The notes beneath the pieces were generated by a model. It worked only from the letters and a program-made list of their open reading frames with translations, was not told the DNA's origin and made no database searches. From NCBI RefSeq assembly GCF_017309075.1, contig NZ_JAEMGS010000008.1:1-64000 (forward strand): a stretch of DNA of 64,000 bases. Reading direction: 5' to 3'. Below are positions 6,830 to 16,014 of this stretch, piece after piece (position 1 is the first letter of the stretch; the number at the start of each line of letters is the position of its first letter). The translations under genes were made by a program, and so were the position numbers. The stretch comes from Motiliproteus sp. SC1-56 (GTDB lineage: Bacteria; Pseudomonadota; Gammaproteobacteria; Pseudomonadales; Balneatricaceae).

Positions 6830-8187
6830 GCGTCCTCCCCGGCGAGCGCATCCAGCAGCCGCTGGTGAATGCCTTCAAAACCGCCGTTACTCATGATCAC
6901 CACGTGTCCACCGAGTTGCCGGTAGTCCCGAACAGCCTCGATGATCGCATCGGTGCTGGAGAATACCGTCGCCGGCACCGGGCTGTCTGCCACCACCGCG
7001 TCCAGATTCCAATCAAGCCCCGGCGGTTGGTACCAGAACACCCGGTCGGCCGCCGCCGTTGCCGGCGCGAGCCGCTGCTGATGAGTGCCCAGGCGCATGG
7101 TATTTGAGCGCGGCTCGATCACCGCCAGTACCCACGCATCGCCCACCCGGGCCCGGATACCGCGCAGGGTGGTATCGATGGCGGTCGGGTGGTGGGCGAA
7201 GTCATCGTAAACGGTAAGTCCCGCCGCCTCGCCACGACGCTCCATGCGCCGCTTCACGCCGCGAAAACGACCCAGGGACTCAACTCCCTGTTCAGGTTGG
7301 ACGCCCACATGGCGGGCAGCGGCCAGGGCCGCCAGGGCGTTCATCACCGAGTGATCTCCGGCCTGCTCCCAGCACACCTCTCCAACCGGCTCGCCTTTGA
7401 CCAGCACCTCAAAATGGCTGCCGTCGGGGCGCAGCAGCCGCGCCTGCCAGTCACCCTCCCCGCCCAGGGTGACCCGGGGAGTCCAGCAGCCCTGCGCCAG
7501 CACCCGCTCCAGGGCTTCATCCCCCGCCGGCAGAATAAGCTGGCCGCTGGCCGGAACGGTACGCACCAAGTGATGGAACTGGCGCTCGATCGCCGCCAGG
7601 TCATCAAAAATATCCGCGTGATCGAACTCCAGGTTGTTCATCACCAGGGTTCGGGGGCGGTAATGGACAAACTTGGAGCGCTTATCAAAAAAAGCCGTGT
7701 CGTACTCATCCGCCTCGACAACGAAAAAGGGCGTGTCGCCAAGACGCGCCGAGGTCTCGAAATTCCCGGGAACGCCGCCGATCAAAAAGCCCGGCGCCAT
7801 GCCGGCATCCTCCAGCAGCCAGGCCAGCATCGAACTGGTGGTGGTTTTGCCGTGGGTACCGGACACCGCCAGCACCCAGCGCTCGCGGAGTACCTCCTCG
7901 GCCAGCCATTGCGGTCCCGAGCAGTAGTCCAGCCCACGGTCGAGCACGGCCTCCACACAGGGATTGCCACGGGACAGCGCGTTGCCGATGATCACCCGGT
8001 CGGGGGCCGGGTCCAGGTGGGCCGGGTCGTAGCCCTCGAGAATCTCGATACCGCGCTCGCGCAGCAGGGTGCTCATGGGCGGGTAAACATTGGCGTCGCA
8101 ACCGCTGACCCGGTGTCCGCATTCGCGCGCCAAAAGGGCCAGGCTGCCCATGAAGGTTCCGCAGATGCCGAGAATATGAAGGTGCAT
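6826..8187 (-). CDS. mpl: UDP-N-acetylmuramate:L-alanyl-gamma-D-glutamyl-meso-diaminopimelate ligase
   Basis: Cytoplasmic Mur-ligase that joins recycled tripeptide from the old wall to UDP-MurNAc. The N-terminal Rossmann domain begins MHLHILGICGTFMGSLALLA; the ATP site is GTHGKTTTSSMLAWLLE at about 112; EADEYDTAFFDKRSKFVHY and DDFAHHPTAI are Mpl-specific. I start at 8187 (ATG); the 50 codons upstream in frame do not resemble the family. It heads the mpl-ubiX-ykgJ operon and is divergent from fbp. Confidence 0.95.
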   Translation of the reverse strand: MHLHILGICGTFMGSLALLARECGHRVSGCDANVYPPMSTLLRERGIEILEGYDPAHLDPAPDRVIIGNALSRGNPCVEAVLDRGLDYCSGPQWLAEEVLRERWVLAVSGTHGKTTTSSMLAWLLEDAGMAPGFLIGGVPGNFETSARLGDTPFFVVEADEYDTAFFDKRSKFVHYRPRTLVMNNLEFDHADIFDDLAAIERQFHHLVRTVPASGQLILPAGDEALERVLAQGCWTPRVTLGGEGDWQARLLRPDGSHFEVLVKGEPVGEVCWEQAGDHSVMNALAALAAARHVGVQPEQGVESLGRFRGVKRRMERRGEAAGLTVYDDFAHHPTAIDTTLRGIRARVGDAWVLAVIEPRSNTMRLGTHQQRLAPATAAADRVFWYQPPGLDWNLDAVVADSPVPATVFSSTDAIIEAVRDYRQLGGHVVIMSNGGFEGIHQRLLDALAGEDA

Positions 8188-8402
8188 GAAAGCCTCTCGA
8201 AGAGCGTTGAATTGCGAGCATGATAACAGCCTGAAGGCCCAATGGTGAGCAGGCCGGCGGTTTCGACTAACCTTAGACAAAAAAGCATCGGCACAGGAGA
8301 CACGACGGGGAGTTTTGCATGCATTGCCCCAACGCATGACGTATCATTCCGGCCCGACATTTTCCGACTCAGACCCGAACCGAGGACGCTTCGAGGCTAA
8401 CC

Positions 8403-9374
8403 ATGCAAAGGCTTACCCAGTTTCTAAAGCAAAAAGAGACGCCCGCTGAACTGATCGAACTTATCAACCTGCTGATGGCCGCTTGTAAGGAGATCGACCA
8501 CAAGCTGCGCGAGGGGGCCCTGGCCGGCATTCTCGGGGCCACCGAGCAGGAGAATGTGCAGGGTGAAACCCAGAAAAAACTCGACGTGGTCGCCAACGAC
8601 ATTCTCAAGCTGACACTGCGCGAATCCCAGCTGGTACGCGGCATCGCCTCGGAAGAGGAGCCCGACCCGGTGGCGGCGCACCCCGAGGGTCGGTTCCTGG
8701 TCACTTTCGACCCCCTGGACGGCTCCTCCAACATCGATATCAACGTTTCTGTGGGCACCATTTTTTCCATCCTGCAGGCCCCCGAGGGCAGCCGGGGGGA
8801 CGATCACGCGGCCTTCCTACAGGCCGGGCGCAAGCAGGTGGCCGCCGGCTATGTGCTCTACGGCCCCTCCTGCCTGCTGGTGCTGACCACCGGTGACGGG
8901 GTGAACATGTTTACCCTGGGACACAACGGCGAATTCTACGTCACCCGTGAACAGGTGCAGATTCCCGCCACCACCCAGGAGTTCGCCATCAACATGTCCA
9001 ACCAGCGTTTCTGGGACGCACCGGTCAAGCGCTACATCGCCGACCTGCTGCAGGGCGAAGAAGGCCCCCGCGAGAAGCGCTACAACATGCGATGGATCGC
9101 CTCCATGGTGGCGGAGGTTCACCGCATCCTCACCCGCGGCGGCATCTTCATGTACCCATGGGATGCGCGGGCGCCGGAGAAGCCCGGCAAGCTGCGCCTC
9201 ATGTACGAAGGCAATCCCATGAGCATGCTGGTTGAGCAGGCGGGCGGGCGCAGCACCAACACCCAGATCGACATTATGGATGTACCGCCCAAGGCCATTC
9301 ACGAGCGCGTCTCCGTGGCCCTGGGCTCAAAGGAGGAAGTGGAGGTGCTGATGCAGTACCACCGCGAGGAGTGA
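8403..9374 (+). CDS. fbp: Fructose-1,6-bisphosphatase class I
   Basis: Hydrolyses fructose 1,6-bisphosphate to fructose 6-phosphate in gluconeogenesis. The metal-binding signature FDPLDGSSNIDINVSVGTIFSI is at about 101-122, with upstream EEE residues (ASEEEPD) as metal ligands and KLRLMYEGNPMSMLVEQAGG near the C-terminus. Length 323 is close to E. coli Fbp (332). Transcribed alone, divergent from mpl. Confidence 0.96.
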   Translation: MQRLTQFLKQKETPAELIELINLLMAACKEIDHKLREGALAGILGATEQENVQGETQKKLDVVANDILKLTLRESQLVRGIASEEEPDPVAAHPEGRFLVTFDPLDGSSNIDINVSVGTIFSILQAPEGSRGDDHAAFLQAGRKQVAAGYVLYGPSCLLVLTTGDGVNMFTLGHNGEFYVTREQVQIPATTQEFAINMSNQRFWDAPVKRYIADLLQGEEGPREKRYNMRWIASMVAEVHRILTRGGIFMYPWDARAPEKPGKLRLMYEGNPMSMLVEQAGGRSTNTQIDIMDVPPKAIHERVSVALGSKEEVEVLMQYHREE

Positions 9375-9478
9375 TCGTCGGTCAAACTCCCCTTTCGTCG
9401 TATTGGTAAAGCCTCGGCGACTTACCTATAATTCGCCGATCGCTTTAGTTGACTGAATTCCTAGGAAAAGGCAGATCC

Positions 9479-10012
9479 ATGAGCTTTGAAAAAGTACCCG
9501 CGGGCAAAGAGATCCCCAACGACATCAACGTCATCATCGAAATTCCGGCCAATGCCTCGCCGGTCAAGTACGAGATCGACAAGGACAGCGACGCCATCTT
9601 CGTCGACCGCTTCATGGCGGCCCCCATGTTCTACCCGGCCAACTACGGCTACGTGAACAACACCCTGGCCGATGACGGCGACCCCTTGGACGTACTGGTG
9701 GTGACACCTCACCCGATCATGACCGGTTCCGTAATTCGCTGCCGCCCGGTCGGCATTCTCAACATGACCGACGAAGCCGGTGAAGACGCCAAACTGGTGG
9801 CCGTACCCCACGACAAGCTCAGCACCCTCTACCAGGACGTAAAAGACATCGAGGACCTGCCTCCCCTGCTGCTGGAGCAGATCAAGCACTTCTTCGAGAA
9901 CTACAAGACCCTGGAGAAAGGCAAATGGGTCAAAGTGGAAGGCTGGTCAGACGCCGCCGCCGCCCGCGACGCGATCTCCGCTGCGGTCAAGGCCTACGAG
10001 AGCAGCAAGTAA
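9479..10012 (+). CDS. ppa: Inorganic pyrophosphatase
   Basis: Soluble family I pyrophosphatase. The signature [15 protein letters not shown] carries the metal-binding aspartates, with [12 protein letters not shown] before it and KWVKVEGW near the end. I start at ATG 9479 (177 residues, E. coli 176) because AGGAAAAGG lies just upstream; ten extra in-frame codons before it are not part of the family. Followed by a strong terminator. Confidence 0.96.
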   Translation: MSFEKVPAGKEIPNDINVIIEIPANASPVKYEIDKDSDAIFVDRFMAAPMFYPANYGYVNNTLADDGDPLDVLVVTPHPIMTGSVIRCRPVGILNMTDEAGEDAKLVAVPHDKLSTLYQDVKDIEDLPPLLLEQIKHFFENYKTLEKGKWVKVEGWSDAAAARDAISAAVKAYESSK

Positions 10013-10085
10013 GCCCAGTTAGCACAGCAGAAGGTAGCGGTAACGAAAAACCTCACGGCGAGTTTACCGCTCCGACACCGCTTGC

Positions 10086-10112
10086 AAAGCCGGCCCCGGG
10101 GCCGGCTTTTTT
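10086..10112 (+). terminator. Intrinsic terminator after ppa
   Basis: AAGCCGGCCCC followed directly by GGGGCCGGCTT (10087-10108) and a six-base T run. The stem is an 11-bp palindrome with no free loop, so the real hairpin opens in the middle. Confidence 0.75.
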
Positions 10113-10136
10113 ATGCCCGACTGACGGGCGCCGCAA

Positions 10137-11312
10137 TCACAGCTCGCACCGGATAAGCGGCACGTAGAGCTCCTCTTCGCTCAGCCCACCGTGGACCCCA
10201 CGTAGCAAAAACTCGCCCTCTGGCAGTAACCGGTCGCCGATCACCCACTGTTCCCGGGCCAACAGGATGCGATCCCCGACCCGAGAGGCCAAACGGCGGT
10301 CCGCGACGCCCCGCCCGAACAGACCGGTCTCGATCTGCCGACGGCTGTCGAGCAACCAAAACTGCTCAGCCAGCCGCTCACGGCAGTAGGCATCGAATTC
10401 GCTTTCAGCGCCGGCGCGCAGGTGGCAGAAGGCCGCCCGGGGCTCGCCACTCAGGGGCAGCACCAGCATCTCCTGCAGCGCCGGATGATCCTCCAGCGCC
10501 ACCCGGTGCTGCGGGCCGGTGTCCACCAGGCCGTGGTCCGCCGTGACCAGCAGCAGAGCGCCGCTGCCCCGCAAGCGCTCCAAACAATGGGCAAAAGCCT
10601 GGTCCAGGGCGCGAAAATGGCGTTCAACCTCCTCGCTGGTCGGACCAAACTGGTGCCCAAGCGCGTCCAGCTCGGTCCAGTACCCCCACACCAGCGGTGC
10701 TCCGGGCTCCCGCAATGGCTCCTCCACCTGCGCGAAGAAGTCGTCCAGGGAGCCGTCATGGGGGCGCCGCGGGGTCGCGCCATAAAGCCCCTGGCTATAG
10801 GCAGAATCACTGATAAAGGCGGGCAGCACCGCCCTCGCCGGTCGTTCAAGAGAAGGCAGGAGCGGCGCCTGGCCCAACAAGTGCGCCGCCTTGACACCCT
10901 GCTCGCTGAAACAGGCGCCGCCGATGCGTGGCGCGAACGGCAACGGTAACCCCAGGCCACCCAGCTCGCGAAAATAGGTCACCCAGGCGGGAATGGCGTG
11001 CTGCTGCACCGGCACCCCCAGCGCCAGGGCACTCACTGCCGCAGCGGTCGTGGTGGGGAAGACGGAGGTCAGTCGGCCCATCCGATGGCGGGCCAAATGG
11101 CTGTCGGGAAAACGCTGGAGAAAGTGGTCCCCGAGCCCGTCGAGCACCAGGAGCGCCAGGGGGCGGCCCTCGGTCCGGGTATCGCTCAGCAATTCCAGGG
11201 GCGGATAGTGCTCGGGCGCTGGGGCCTGAGCACCGGCAATGGAGGCGATCAGATTAACGATACTGCGCCGATAATCCGGCCGGCGCGGCGGCTGATCGTA
11301 GTCGCCGCCCAT
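10137..11312 (-). CDS. Alkaline-phosphatase-superfamily phosphodiesterase/nucleotide pyrophosphatase-like protein
   Basis: A 391-residue member of the type I phosphodiesterase/nucleotide pyrophosphatase group of the alkaline phosphatase superfamily. Seen: ALLVLDGLGDHF (first metal Asp), SVFPTTTAAAVSALALGV (Thr nucleophile), YWTELDALGHQFGP (Asp and His ligands) and LLVTADHGLVDT (Asp-His). No signal peptide or membrane helix, so it is cytoplasmic. Substrate unknown. It starts 2 bases after the parA stop and is surely cotranscribed with it. Confidence 0.82.
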   Translation of the reverse strand: MGGDYDQPPRRPDYRRSIVNLIASIAGAQAPAPEHYPPLELLSDTRTEGRPLALLVLDGLGDHFLQRFPDSHLARHRMGRLTSVFPTTTAAAVSALALGVPVQQHAIPAWVTYFRELGGLGLPLPFAPRIGGACFSEQGVKAAHLLGQAPLLPSLERPARAVLPAFISDSAYSQGLYGATPRRPHDGSLDDFFAQVEEPLREPGAPLVWGYWTELDALGHQFGPTSEEVERHFRALDQAFAHCLERLRGSGALLLVTADHGLVDTGPQHRVALEDHPALQEMLVLPLSGEPRAAFCHLRAGAESEFDAYCRERLAEQFWLLDSRRQIETGLFGRGVADRRLASRVGDRILLAREQWVIGDRLLPEGEFLLRGVHGGLSEEELYVPLIRCEL

Positions 11313-11314
11313 GA

Positions 11315-12079
11315 TCAGGGGTGGAGTTCGTCGTACAGCGCGAGGAACTCGCGGGTCAGCTTGTGCTTGGGCGAGTAGTGGATCAGAGGGATACTCTCAT
11401 TGTGGGACTCCTTCATCTTGACCGATGAAGAGAGGTAGGCCCCCATCACGGGTAGCTCGTCGGCCAGCAATCCATCGACGATCTGCCGCGGCAGGCGGGC
11501 CTGAGGTTGAAACTGATTGACCACGATCCCCTCGACCTGCAGCTCCTTGTTGTGGTCCTCCCGGGTCTCCTGCACATTTTCCAGCAGCGCGTAGAGAGCC
11601 TGTCGGGAGAACTCGTCGCAATCGAAGGGAATCAGGCAGCCCTGGGCAGCCACCAGGGCCGAGAGGGTATAGAAGTTAAAGGCCGGCGGCGTGTCGATGT
11701 AGATGTGATCAAAATCCTCCAGCGTCTCCAGCGCCTCGCGCAGCTTGTAGATCTTGTGCTTGGCCTCGAGCTTGGCATGCAGGTCGCCCAGCTGGGGATT
11801 AGAGGCCACCAGGTAGAGATTGTCGAAAGGTGTCTGGCTGATGTAACTGTCAAAGCCATTGGCCCGCATCTGGAAACTCAGGGTGGACTCGAAGAAATCC
11901 ATGATATCCGCCCCGACCTCGTCCACCCCTTCGCCAAGCAGGTACTGGCTGGCGTTGCACTGGGGATCCATGTCCACCAGCAGAGTCTTGTGGCCCTTGC
12001 TGGCACTGATGGCGGCCAGGTTCGCGGCGATGCTGGATTTACCCACCCCACCCTTCTGGTTGAAAACCACTCTGCGCAT
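11315..12079 (-). CDS. ParA-family ATPase (orphan, no ParB)
   Basis: A 254-residue ParA/MinD-type ATPase. Deviant Walker A KGGVGKSSIAANLA at residues 9-22, switch-like LLVDMDPQCNAS, Walker B HIYIDTPPAFNF. Such proteins position plasmids, chromosomes or protein complexes. No parB or parS-like site is visible nearby; it sits between a lipoprotein gene and a phosphodiesterase-like gene transcribed in the same direction. It lacks the N-terminal HTH of plasmid-regulating ParA proteins. The role here is not established. Confidence 0.85.
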   Translation of the reverse strand: MRRVVFNQKGGVGKSSIAANLAAISASKGHKTLLVDMDPQCNASQYLLGEGVDEVGADIMDFFESTLSFQMRANGFDSYISQTPFDNLYLVASNPQLGDLHAKLEAKHKIYKLREALETLEDFDHIYIDTPPAFNFYTLSALVAAQGCLIPFDCDEFSRQALYALLENVQETREDHNKELQVEGIVVNQFQPQARLPRQIVDGLLADELPVMGAYLSSSVKMKESHNESIPLIHYSPKHKLTREFLALYDELHP

Positions 12080-12115
12080 TCTCTTCTCCCCCCCCGACTG
12101 CTCGGGCCTGTACGA

Positions 12116-12847
12116 TCAATAAATTAGACGCAACCCCGGCCGTTGCTGAAGGCGCAGGTTCGCCCTGATGCGGTACTCTTCATGGCGGCTGTTAAGCTGC
12201 TGGTAGAGCCAGCGCCCCGCCCTGTCACTGGGGGCCTCGATCACCACGCGGGCATCGTGCCGACGGATCTGCTCGGCGGCATTGGCGAGTTGCTCGCGAA
12301 GCGCATCGGTACGCCCTTCGAGCGCGTCCGCATCAAGGCCGATATAGTGCTCGCTGGTCGAGGGCCGGCTACGCAGCTGGGCCATCCGCTCCTGCAAGGG
12401 CGGATGCTGAGGCAGCACCTGGGCCCCGCGCTCCAGGTATTGGCGGGCTTGCCCCACCCGGCCTTGCCGCAGTGCAGCGTCGCTCCATTGTATATAACGC
12501 TCCACGACATTGACCAGCCCTTGCCGGGCTTCTAGATTATCTGGCACCAGCGTCAGGATCTGCCGGTAATAGTGCCAGGCGCTGCGGTCCACGGGGGATG
12601 TCAGGCGGCGCTCGGCCACGGCCTGATCGGCCTGATCGAAGAGCTCGAGCACCTGTGCCATTTCCTGAGCCGTCAGCGCTTCCGCCGGGGCGCTCCGCTC
12701 CCGAACGGGGGCTGGCGCCAAAGCGGAGGCCGCTTCCGGCCCCGCCTCAGCCCGGTCAACCTGAGCTACGGGAGCCGGTGGGCGCGATCCGCACCCTGCC
12801 GTAATCAACAACCCACCGAAAATTATCCAAATGACCCAAAATTTCAT
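12116..12847 (-). CDS. TPR-like lipoprotein
   Basis: A 243-residue lipoprotein: MKFWVIWIIFGGLLITAGC ends in a lipobox (Cys19), followed by an alanine/proline-rich linker to about residue 60. The rest is helical and TPR-like (SAWHYYRQILTLVPDNLEARQGL and YLERGAQVLPQHPPLQERM). The segment after 170 (RVVIEAPSDRAGRWLYQQL) resembles a small alpha/beta unit. The next residue after Cys is Gly, so outer-membrane sorting is likely. I start at 12847 rather than seven codons earlier because the signal peptide begins there. First gene of a three-gene row with parA and the phosphodiesterase. Confidence 0.75.
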   Translation of the reverse strand: MKFWVIWIIFGGLLITAGCGSRPPAPVAQVDRAEAGPEAASALAPAPVRERSAPAEALTAQEMAQVLELFDQADQAVAERRLTSPVDRSAWHYYRQILTLVPDNLEARQGLVNVVERYIQWSDAALRQGRVGQARQYLERGAQVLPQHPPLQERMAQLRSRPSTSEHYIGLDADALEGRTDALREQLANAAEQIRRHDARVVIEAPSDRAGRWLYQQLNSRHEEYRIRANLRLQQRPGLRLIY

Positions 12848-13189
12848 GTTTATTCCACGTAATTGCACGCGATCATCTTAACAAGGGCCGCAGATGCGCA
12901 AAAGCCTCTGCAAGGGTCAAATAACCACGTCAGCAAAGCGCAAAAAGGTCGAGAAATGCCCGGTAAATTCCGGAAAACTTCCATAAAAAAACAAAAACGA
13001 AGGATCTCTAGACACCCCCGGACAATTCCGGCAAACTAGCCCTTTTCTGCGCCTACGGCCGTTTCAAACGCTGCAAAAAACGGCCCTGACCCAGCCCCCA
13101 TGCGGGTGATGGTAAGAGCAGAACACGAGATTGGCGCCGCTCGCCCAGGCGGGCGGCCGAATAAGACACACTATTTTTAGAGACGCATC
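12848..13189. other. Intergenic region between the lipoprotein gene and accB
   Basis: A 342-base stretch without a credible gene. It is the divergent control region for accBC and the leftward lipoprotein-parA row. The only notable structure is a pair of near-identical 20-base dyad-containing repeats described separately. Confidence 0.6.
12960..13037. promoter_or_regulatory. Pair of CCGG-N6-CCGG dyad repeats upstream of accB
   Basis: CCGGTAAATTCCGGAAAACT at 12960-12979 and CCGGACAATTCCGGCAAACT at 13018-13037 match at 17 of 20 positions and are 58 bases apart. Each holds an inverted repeat (the second one CCGGA-CAAT-TCCGG). They lie 150-230 bases before the accB start, where a regulator of acetyl-CoA carboxylase expression could bind. 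The bound protein is unknown. Confidence 0.4.
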
Positions 13190-13642
13190 ATGGACATCCG
13201 CAAAGTCAAAAAACTGATCGAGCTGCTCGAAGAGTCCGATATCAACGAAATCGAGATCAAAGAGGGCGAAGAGTCCGTGCGCATCAGCCGCACCTCCAGC
13301 CTGCCGCCGGCCATGGCGCCCGCCCCCGTATACGCCCCGGCACCCGCCCCGGTCGCCGCCGCGCCTGCGGCCGCGGAGCCGGTCGCTGAAGCCGAGCAGG
13401 TTCCCGAGGGCCACCTGGTGCGCTCTCCGATGGTCGGCACCTTCTACCGCTCCCCGTCCCCCGGCGCCAGCCCCTTCATCGAAGTCGGCAAGCAGGTCCA
13501 GGCCGGCGACGTCATCTGCATCGTCGAAGCGATGAAGATGATGAACCAGATCGAAGCCGACAAATCCGGCACCATCAAGGCCATTCTGGTCGAAGACGGC
13601 CAGCCGGTGGAGTTCGACCAGCCGCTGGTATCCATCTCCTGA
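13190..13642 (+). CDS. accB: Biotin carboxyl carrier protein of acetyl-CoA carboxylase
   Basis: Carries the biotin that shuttles CO2 between AccC and AccAD in the first step of fatty acid synthesis. N-terminal helical domain ([21 protein letters not shown]), an Ala/Pro linker at about 43-70 ([12 protein letters not shown]), then the biotinyl domain with [16 protein letters not shown], where the Lys of AMKM is biotinylated. Length 150 is typical. Followed 33 bases later by accC. Confidence 0.97.
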   Translation: MDIRKVKKLIELLEESDINEIEIKEGEESVRISRTSSLPPAMAPAPVYAPAPAPVAAAPAAAEPVAEAEQVPEGHLVRSPMVGTFYRSPSPGASPFIEVGKQVQAGDVICIVEAMKMMNQIEADKSGTIKAILVEDGQPVEFDQPLVSIS

Positions 13643-13675
13643 TCACGGGCGAGAGACGAAAGGGGACCACTTCCT

Positions 13676-15016
13676 ATGCTGGATAAAGTCATTATCGCCA
13701 ACCGCGGCGAGATCGCGCTGCGGATTCTGCGCGCCTGTAAAGAGCTGGGCATCAAGACCGTCGCGGTGCACTCCCAGGTTGACCGTGACCTGATGCACGT
13801 GCGCCTGGCGGACGAAGCCGTCTGTATCGGCCCGAACTCATCCGCCGAAAGCTACCTGAACATTCCCAGCCTGATCAGCGCCGGTGAAGTCACCGACGCC
13901 ATGGCGATCCACCCCGGCTACGGCTTTCTGTCGGAGAACGCCGACTTCGCCGAACAGGTGGAAAACAGCGGCTTCGTCTTCGTCGGCCCCCGAGCCGAAA
14001 CCATTCGCCTGATGGGGGACAAGGTTTCTGCCATCGAGGCGATGAAGAAGGCCGGCGTGCCCACGGTCCCGGGCTCCGACGGCCCCCTGGACGACGATAA
14101 CGAGCGCACCGCCCGCATCGCCCGGGAAATCGGCTACCCGGTCATCATCAAGGCCGCCGCTGGCGGCGGCGGACGCGGCATGCGCGTGGTGCACACCGAA
14201 GCCGCACTGATCAACTCCATTCACGTGACCCGCACCGAGGCCAAGGCGGCCTTTGGCGACGACACCGTGTACATGGAGAAGTACCTGGAAAACCCGCGCC
14301 ACGTCGAGGTACAGGTGCTGGCCGACGGCCAGGGCAACGCCATTCACCTGTATGACCGCGACTGCTCCATGCAGCGTCGTCACCAGAAGGTGGTCGAAGA
14401 GGCGCCCGCGCCGATGATCGACGAAGAAGCCCGGGCCGCCGTGCTCAAAAGCTGCGTCGAGGCCTGTCTCGAGATCGGCTACCGCGGCGCCGGCACCTTC
14501 GAATTCCTTTACGAGGACGGTGGGTTCTATTTCATCGAGATGAACACCCGGGTCCAGGTCGAGCACCCGGTTACCGAAATGGTGACCGGCGTCGATATCG
14601 TCAAGGAGCAGCTGAAGATCGCCAGCGGCCTGCCGCTCACCATCAAGCAGGAAGATGTGCAGCTGCGCGGTCACGCCTTCGAATGCCGCATCAACGCCGA
14701 GGATCCCAAGAACTTCCTGCCCAGCCCCGGTCCGATCAACTACTACCACGCTCCCGGCGGGCTGGGCGTGCGGGTCGATTCCCACCTCTACAGCGGCTAC
14801 AAGGTCCCCCCCTACTACGATTCGCTGATCGCCAAGCTGATCACCCACGGGGAAGACCGCGAGACCGCCCTGGTGCGGATGCGCAACGCCCTGGACGAGA
14901 TGGTGATCGACGGCATTCGCACCAATATCCCGCTGCAGCAGGAGATTGTTCGCGACACCAACTTCGGCGAAGGCGGGGTCAACATCCACTACCTGGAGAA
15001 GAAGCTGGGCCTCTGA
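13676..15016 (+). CDS. accC: Biotin carboxylase subunit of acetyl-CoA carboxylase
   Basis: ATP-grasp enzyme that carboxylates the biotin on AccB. Starts [21 protein letters not shown]; glycine-rich loop [14 protein letters not shown] at about 160; active-site stretch [27 protein letters not shown]. Length 446 (E. coli 449). Forms the accBC operon and ends at a strong terminator. Confidence 0.97.
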   Translation: MLDKVIIANRGEIALRILRACKELGIKTVAVHSQVDRDLMHVRLADEAVCIGPNSSAESYLNIPSLISAGEVTDAMAIHPGYGFLSENADFAEQVENSGFVFVGPRAETIRLMGDKVSAIEAMKKAGVPTVPGSDGPLDDDNERTARIAREIGYPVIIKAAAGGGGRGMRVVHTEAALINSIHVTRTEAKAAFGDDTVYMEKYLENPRHVEVQVLADGQGNAIHLYDRDCSMQRRHQKVVEEAPAPMIDEEARAAVLKSCVEACLEIGYRGAGTFEFLYEDGGFYFIEMNTRVQVEHPVTEMVTGVDIVKEQLKIASGLPLTIKQEDVQLRGHAFECRINAEDPKNFLPSPGPINYYHAPGGLGVRVDSHLYSGYKVPPYYDSLIAKLITHGEDRETALVRMRNALDEMVIDGIRTNIPLQQEIVRDTNFGEGGVNIHYLEKKLGL

Positions 15017-15038
15017 CCCGGCCCTCTTCACCGCCCAA

Positions 15039-15080
15039 AGCCTCTTTATAGGACGCTATAAAGAGGCTTTTTGGTTTTTT
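15039..15080 (+). terminator. Intrinsic terminator after accC
   Basis: A 13-bp perfect stem AGCCTCTTTATAG / CTATAAAGAGGCT (15039-15051 and 15056-15068) with loop GACG, then TTTTGGTTTTTT. It separates accBC from the prmA row only 38 bases before the prmA start, so prmA needs its own promoter or readthrough. Confidence 0.88.
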
Positions 15081-15117
15081 GCCGGCCCCGCGCAGGCCAC
15101 AGCAACCGAGGACACGC

Positions 15118-16014
15118 ATGCCCTGGTTAGAGATGAAACTTGACGTCCATCCCGACAACGCCGAGGAGTTCGAGCAGCTCCTGATGGAGGCCGGCGCCAG
15201 CGCCGTGACCCTGGAGGACGGTGCCGATCAACCCCTCTTCGAGCCCGAGCTCGGCAGCACCCCCCTGTGGGACCAGACCCGGATAACCGGGCTGTTTGAA
15301 GCGGGCGCCGACCTGGCCCAGGTGCGCCGACAATTGGAAAGCGGCCATGCCGAGGTGGCCCCCGGCACCCCCTTCCCCCCCTGCAAGGTCGAGATCCTCG
15401 AAGACAAGGACTGGGAGCGGGAGTGGATGGATAACTTCCACCCCATGCAATTCGGCCCGCGGCTCTGGGTCTGCCCCAGCTGGAAGCCGGTCGCCGATCC
15501 CGACGCCGCCAACCTGATGCTCGACCCGGGACTGGCCTTCGGCACCGGCACCCACCCCACCACGGCCCTGTGCCTCGAGTGGCTGGCAACCCTGCCCCTG
15601 GAAGGCGCCACGGTGCTGGATTACGGCTGTGGCTCGGGAATCCTTGGCATCGCCGCCCTGCTGCTGGGCGCAAAACGCCTGATCGCCACCGATATTGACC
15701 CCCAGGCGCTGGAAGCCACCGAACAGAACGCCGCCCGCAACCAGATTGACCCGGGCCGCCTCGAACTCTACTACCCGCGCCAGCTGCCCGAGGTTGAGGC
15801 CGATGTCCTGGTCGCCAACATTCTTGCAGGCCCCCTGGTCGAGCTGGCACCTGAGCTGGCCACCCGGGTTCGCCCCGGAGGTCGCCTGGCCCTTTCCGGC
15901 GTCCTGAGTTCCCAGCAGACAGCGCTGGAGCAAGCCTACCTCCCCTGGTTTGACCTGGATGCGCCCGTGGCGCGGGAGGAGTGGATCCGCCTGACCGGTA
16001 CCCGCCTGCGATGA
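15118..16014 (+). CDS. prmA: Ribosomal protein L11 methyltransferase
   Basis: Trimethylates lysines and the N-terminus of L11. Substrate-recognition domain first (PWLEMKLDVHPDNAEEFEQLL), then the class-I methyltransferase domain with PGLAFGTGTHPTTALCLEWL, LDYGCGSGILGIAALLLGA and VLVANILAGPL, the NxxA-type catalytic loop of PrmA. Start ATG 15118 gives 298 residues (E. coli 293). Its stop overlaps the ATG of the DUF3426 gene. Confidence 0.96.
   Translation: MPWLEMKLDVHPDNAEEFEQLLMEAGASAVTLEDGADQPLFEPELGSTPLWDQTRITGLFEAGADLAQVRRQLESGHAEVAPGTPFPPCKVEILEDKDWEREWMDNFHPMQFGPRLWVCPSWKPVADPDAANLMLDPGLAFGTGTHPTTALCLEWLATLPLEGATVLDYGCGSGILGIAALLLGAKRLIATDIDPQALEATEQNAARNQIDPGRLELYYPRQLPEVEADVLVANILAGPLVELAPELATRVRPGGRLALSGVLSSQQTALEQAYLPWFDLDAPVAREEWIRLTGTRLR

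Noticed and set aside
8188-8337. 50-codon upstream extension of mpl
   Set aside because: Not similar to the Mpl N-terminus, which begins at the ATG at 8187 with the Rossmann start MHLHILGICG.
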